From UBA4363 sp002393965 (lineage in GTDB: Bacteria; Bacteroidota; Bacteroidia; Bacteroidales; Paludibacteraceae), in assembly GCA_946542925.1 (NCBI GenBank), contig CAMNLA010000056.1:1-6693 (forward strand): a stretch of 6,693 nt of DNA, in the 5' to 3' direction. How positions within the stretch are numbered: the first letter of the stretch is position 1; each line of letters starts with the position of its first letter. This document shows, piece after piece, positions 6,516-6,693 of the stretch. A program made the position numbers and the translations under genes. The notes beneath the pieces are model-generated. The model searched no databases, was not told the DNA's origin, and worked only from the letters and a program-made list of their open reading frames with translations.

Positions 6516-6590
6516 GGAGCAAGCCGAGAGGAGAACCAATTTATTTGTTATCCCGAGGCGCCGCCCAAAATGTCTTGTAAAACAAGACAA
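6516..6590 (+). repeat. Structured repeat A, copy A6
   Basis: Second member of the A5-A6 doublet, beginning at GGAG and lacking the left outer ATTTT. It has the same mismatched core as A5, a GCC/GGC middle stem, and the standard tail hairpin followed by ACG and copy B5. Confidence 0.85.
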
Positions 6591-6596
6591 ACGAAG

Positions 6597-6632
6597 AGTC
6601 CCGTAGGGACGTTAGAATACAGGCAGGGATGT
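6597..6632 (+). repeat. Structured repeat B, truncated copy B5
   Basis: It matches B4 base for base from AGTCCCGTAGGGACG to CAGGGATGT, then stops: the inner hairpin and everything after are missing, and A7 begins instead. The break falls inside the second hairpin, so this copy can no longer fold it. Confidence 0.8.
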
Positions 6633-6693
6633 CGGAGCAAGCCGAGCGCAGAGTTATGCATGCATAATCTCTGCCGAGGCGCCGCCCGATTCC
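6633..6693 (+). repeat. Structured repeat A, copy A7, third type of inner arm (cut by window end)
   Basis: It begins CGGAGCAAGCCGAG directly after the broken B5. The inner arm is GCAGAG (6648-6653), the perfect 14-bp palindrome TTATGCATGCATAA (6654-6667), one extra T and CTCTGC (6669-6674). It then continues into GAGGCGCCGCCC. The sequence after 6687 (GATTCC) no longer matches CCAAAAT, so the tail may be missing or altered, or lie beyond the window. Confidence 0.8.

Noticed and set aside
6135..6693. CRISPR array
   Set aside because: The units are 75-85 bp structured elements in doublets with B elements between them, not short identical repeats with unique spacers of even length. There are no cas genes.
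6038..6693. Insertion sequence or intact transposon
   Set aside because: No transposase frame or fragment, and no terminal inverted repeats bounding a larger unit. Only non-coding hairpin elements are present.

Overview
The window looks like chromosome of a Bacteroidales bacterium, most likely Prevotellaceae. The reasons are a PheS closely resembling Bacteroides/Prevotella PheS as I remember it, an ATP-dependent LonA with a Lys-rich N-terminal extension, TAnnTTTG-type -7 promoter boxes, weak or absent Shine-Dalgarno sequences, and a 5S rRNA 3' end of Bacteroidetes type. Assignment to genus is inference.

Layout. Positions 1-81 hold the 3' end of a 5S rRNA and its terminator, so an rRNA operon ends here. 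Positions 82-573 carry no gene, but hold a first cluster of structured repeats (A1-B1-B2-A2) set in C-rich, G-poor linkers. Two minus-strand genes follow, probably one operon read from 1822 down to 640: a DUF2461/TIGR02453 protein, then a YhcH/YjgK/YiaL (DUF386) cupin-like protein. They end at a strong minus-strand terminator (574-616). A 191-bp divergent spacer leads to pheS on the plus strand (2014-3039, terminator 3061-3096). A 221-bp leader follows, then lon (3318-5879), which ends at a 19-bp perfect inverted repeat. From about 6038 to the window end lies a second, larger repeat cluster (B3-A3-A4-B4-A5-A6-B5-A7).

The genes are ordinary housekeeping genes: phenylalanyl-tRNA synthetase alpha subunit, Lon protease, a putative sugar-processing cupin and a conserved protein of unknown function. 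I see no functional link between them beyond proximity.

The unusual part is the repeat system. Element A (about 75-85 bp) is a nested hairpin followed by a second hairpin. Element B (about 75-105 bp) is a string of three hairpins. All complete copies have the same orientation and lie only in gaps downstream of genes. Pairing is kept while sequence changes: the 14-nt core of the inner arm of A occurs as three unrelated palindromes in the same slot, the middle stem changes GCC/GGC to ACC/GGT in one copy, and B hairpins lengthen or swap bases on both sides. Copies A4, A6 and A7 begin at or within a base or two of a GGAG tetranucleotide. That recalls REP/BIME elements moved by RAYT (TnpA_REP) transposases, although no transposase lies in this window. 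This repeat family is the best candidate here for something not well described.
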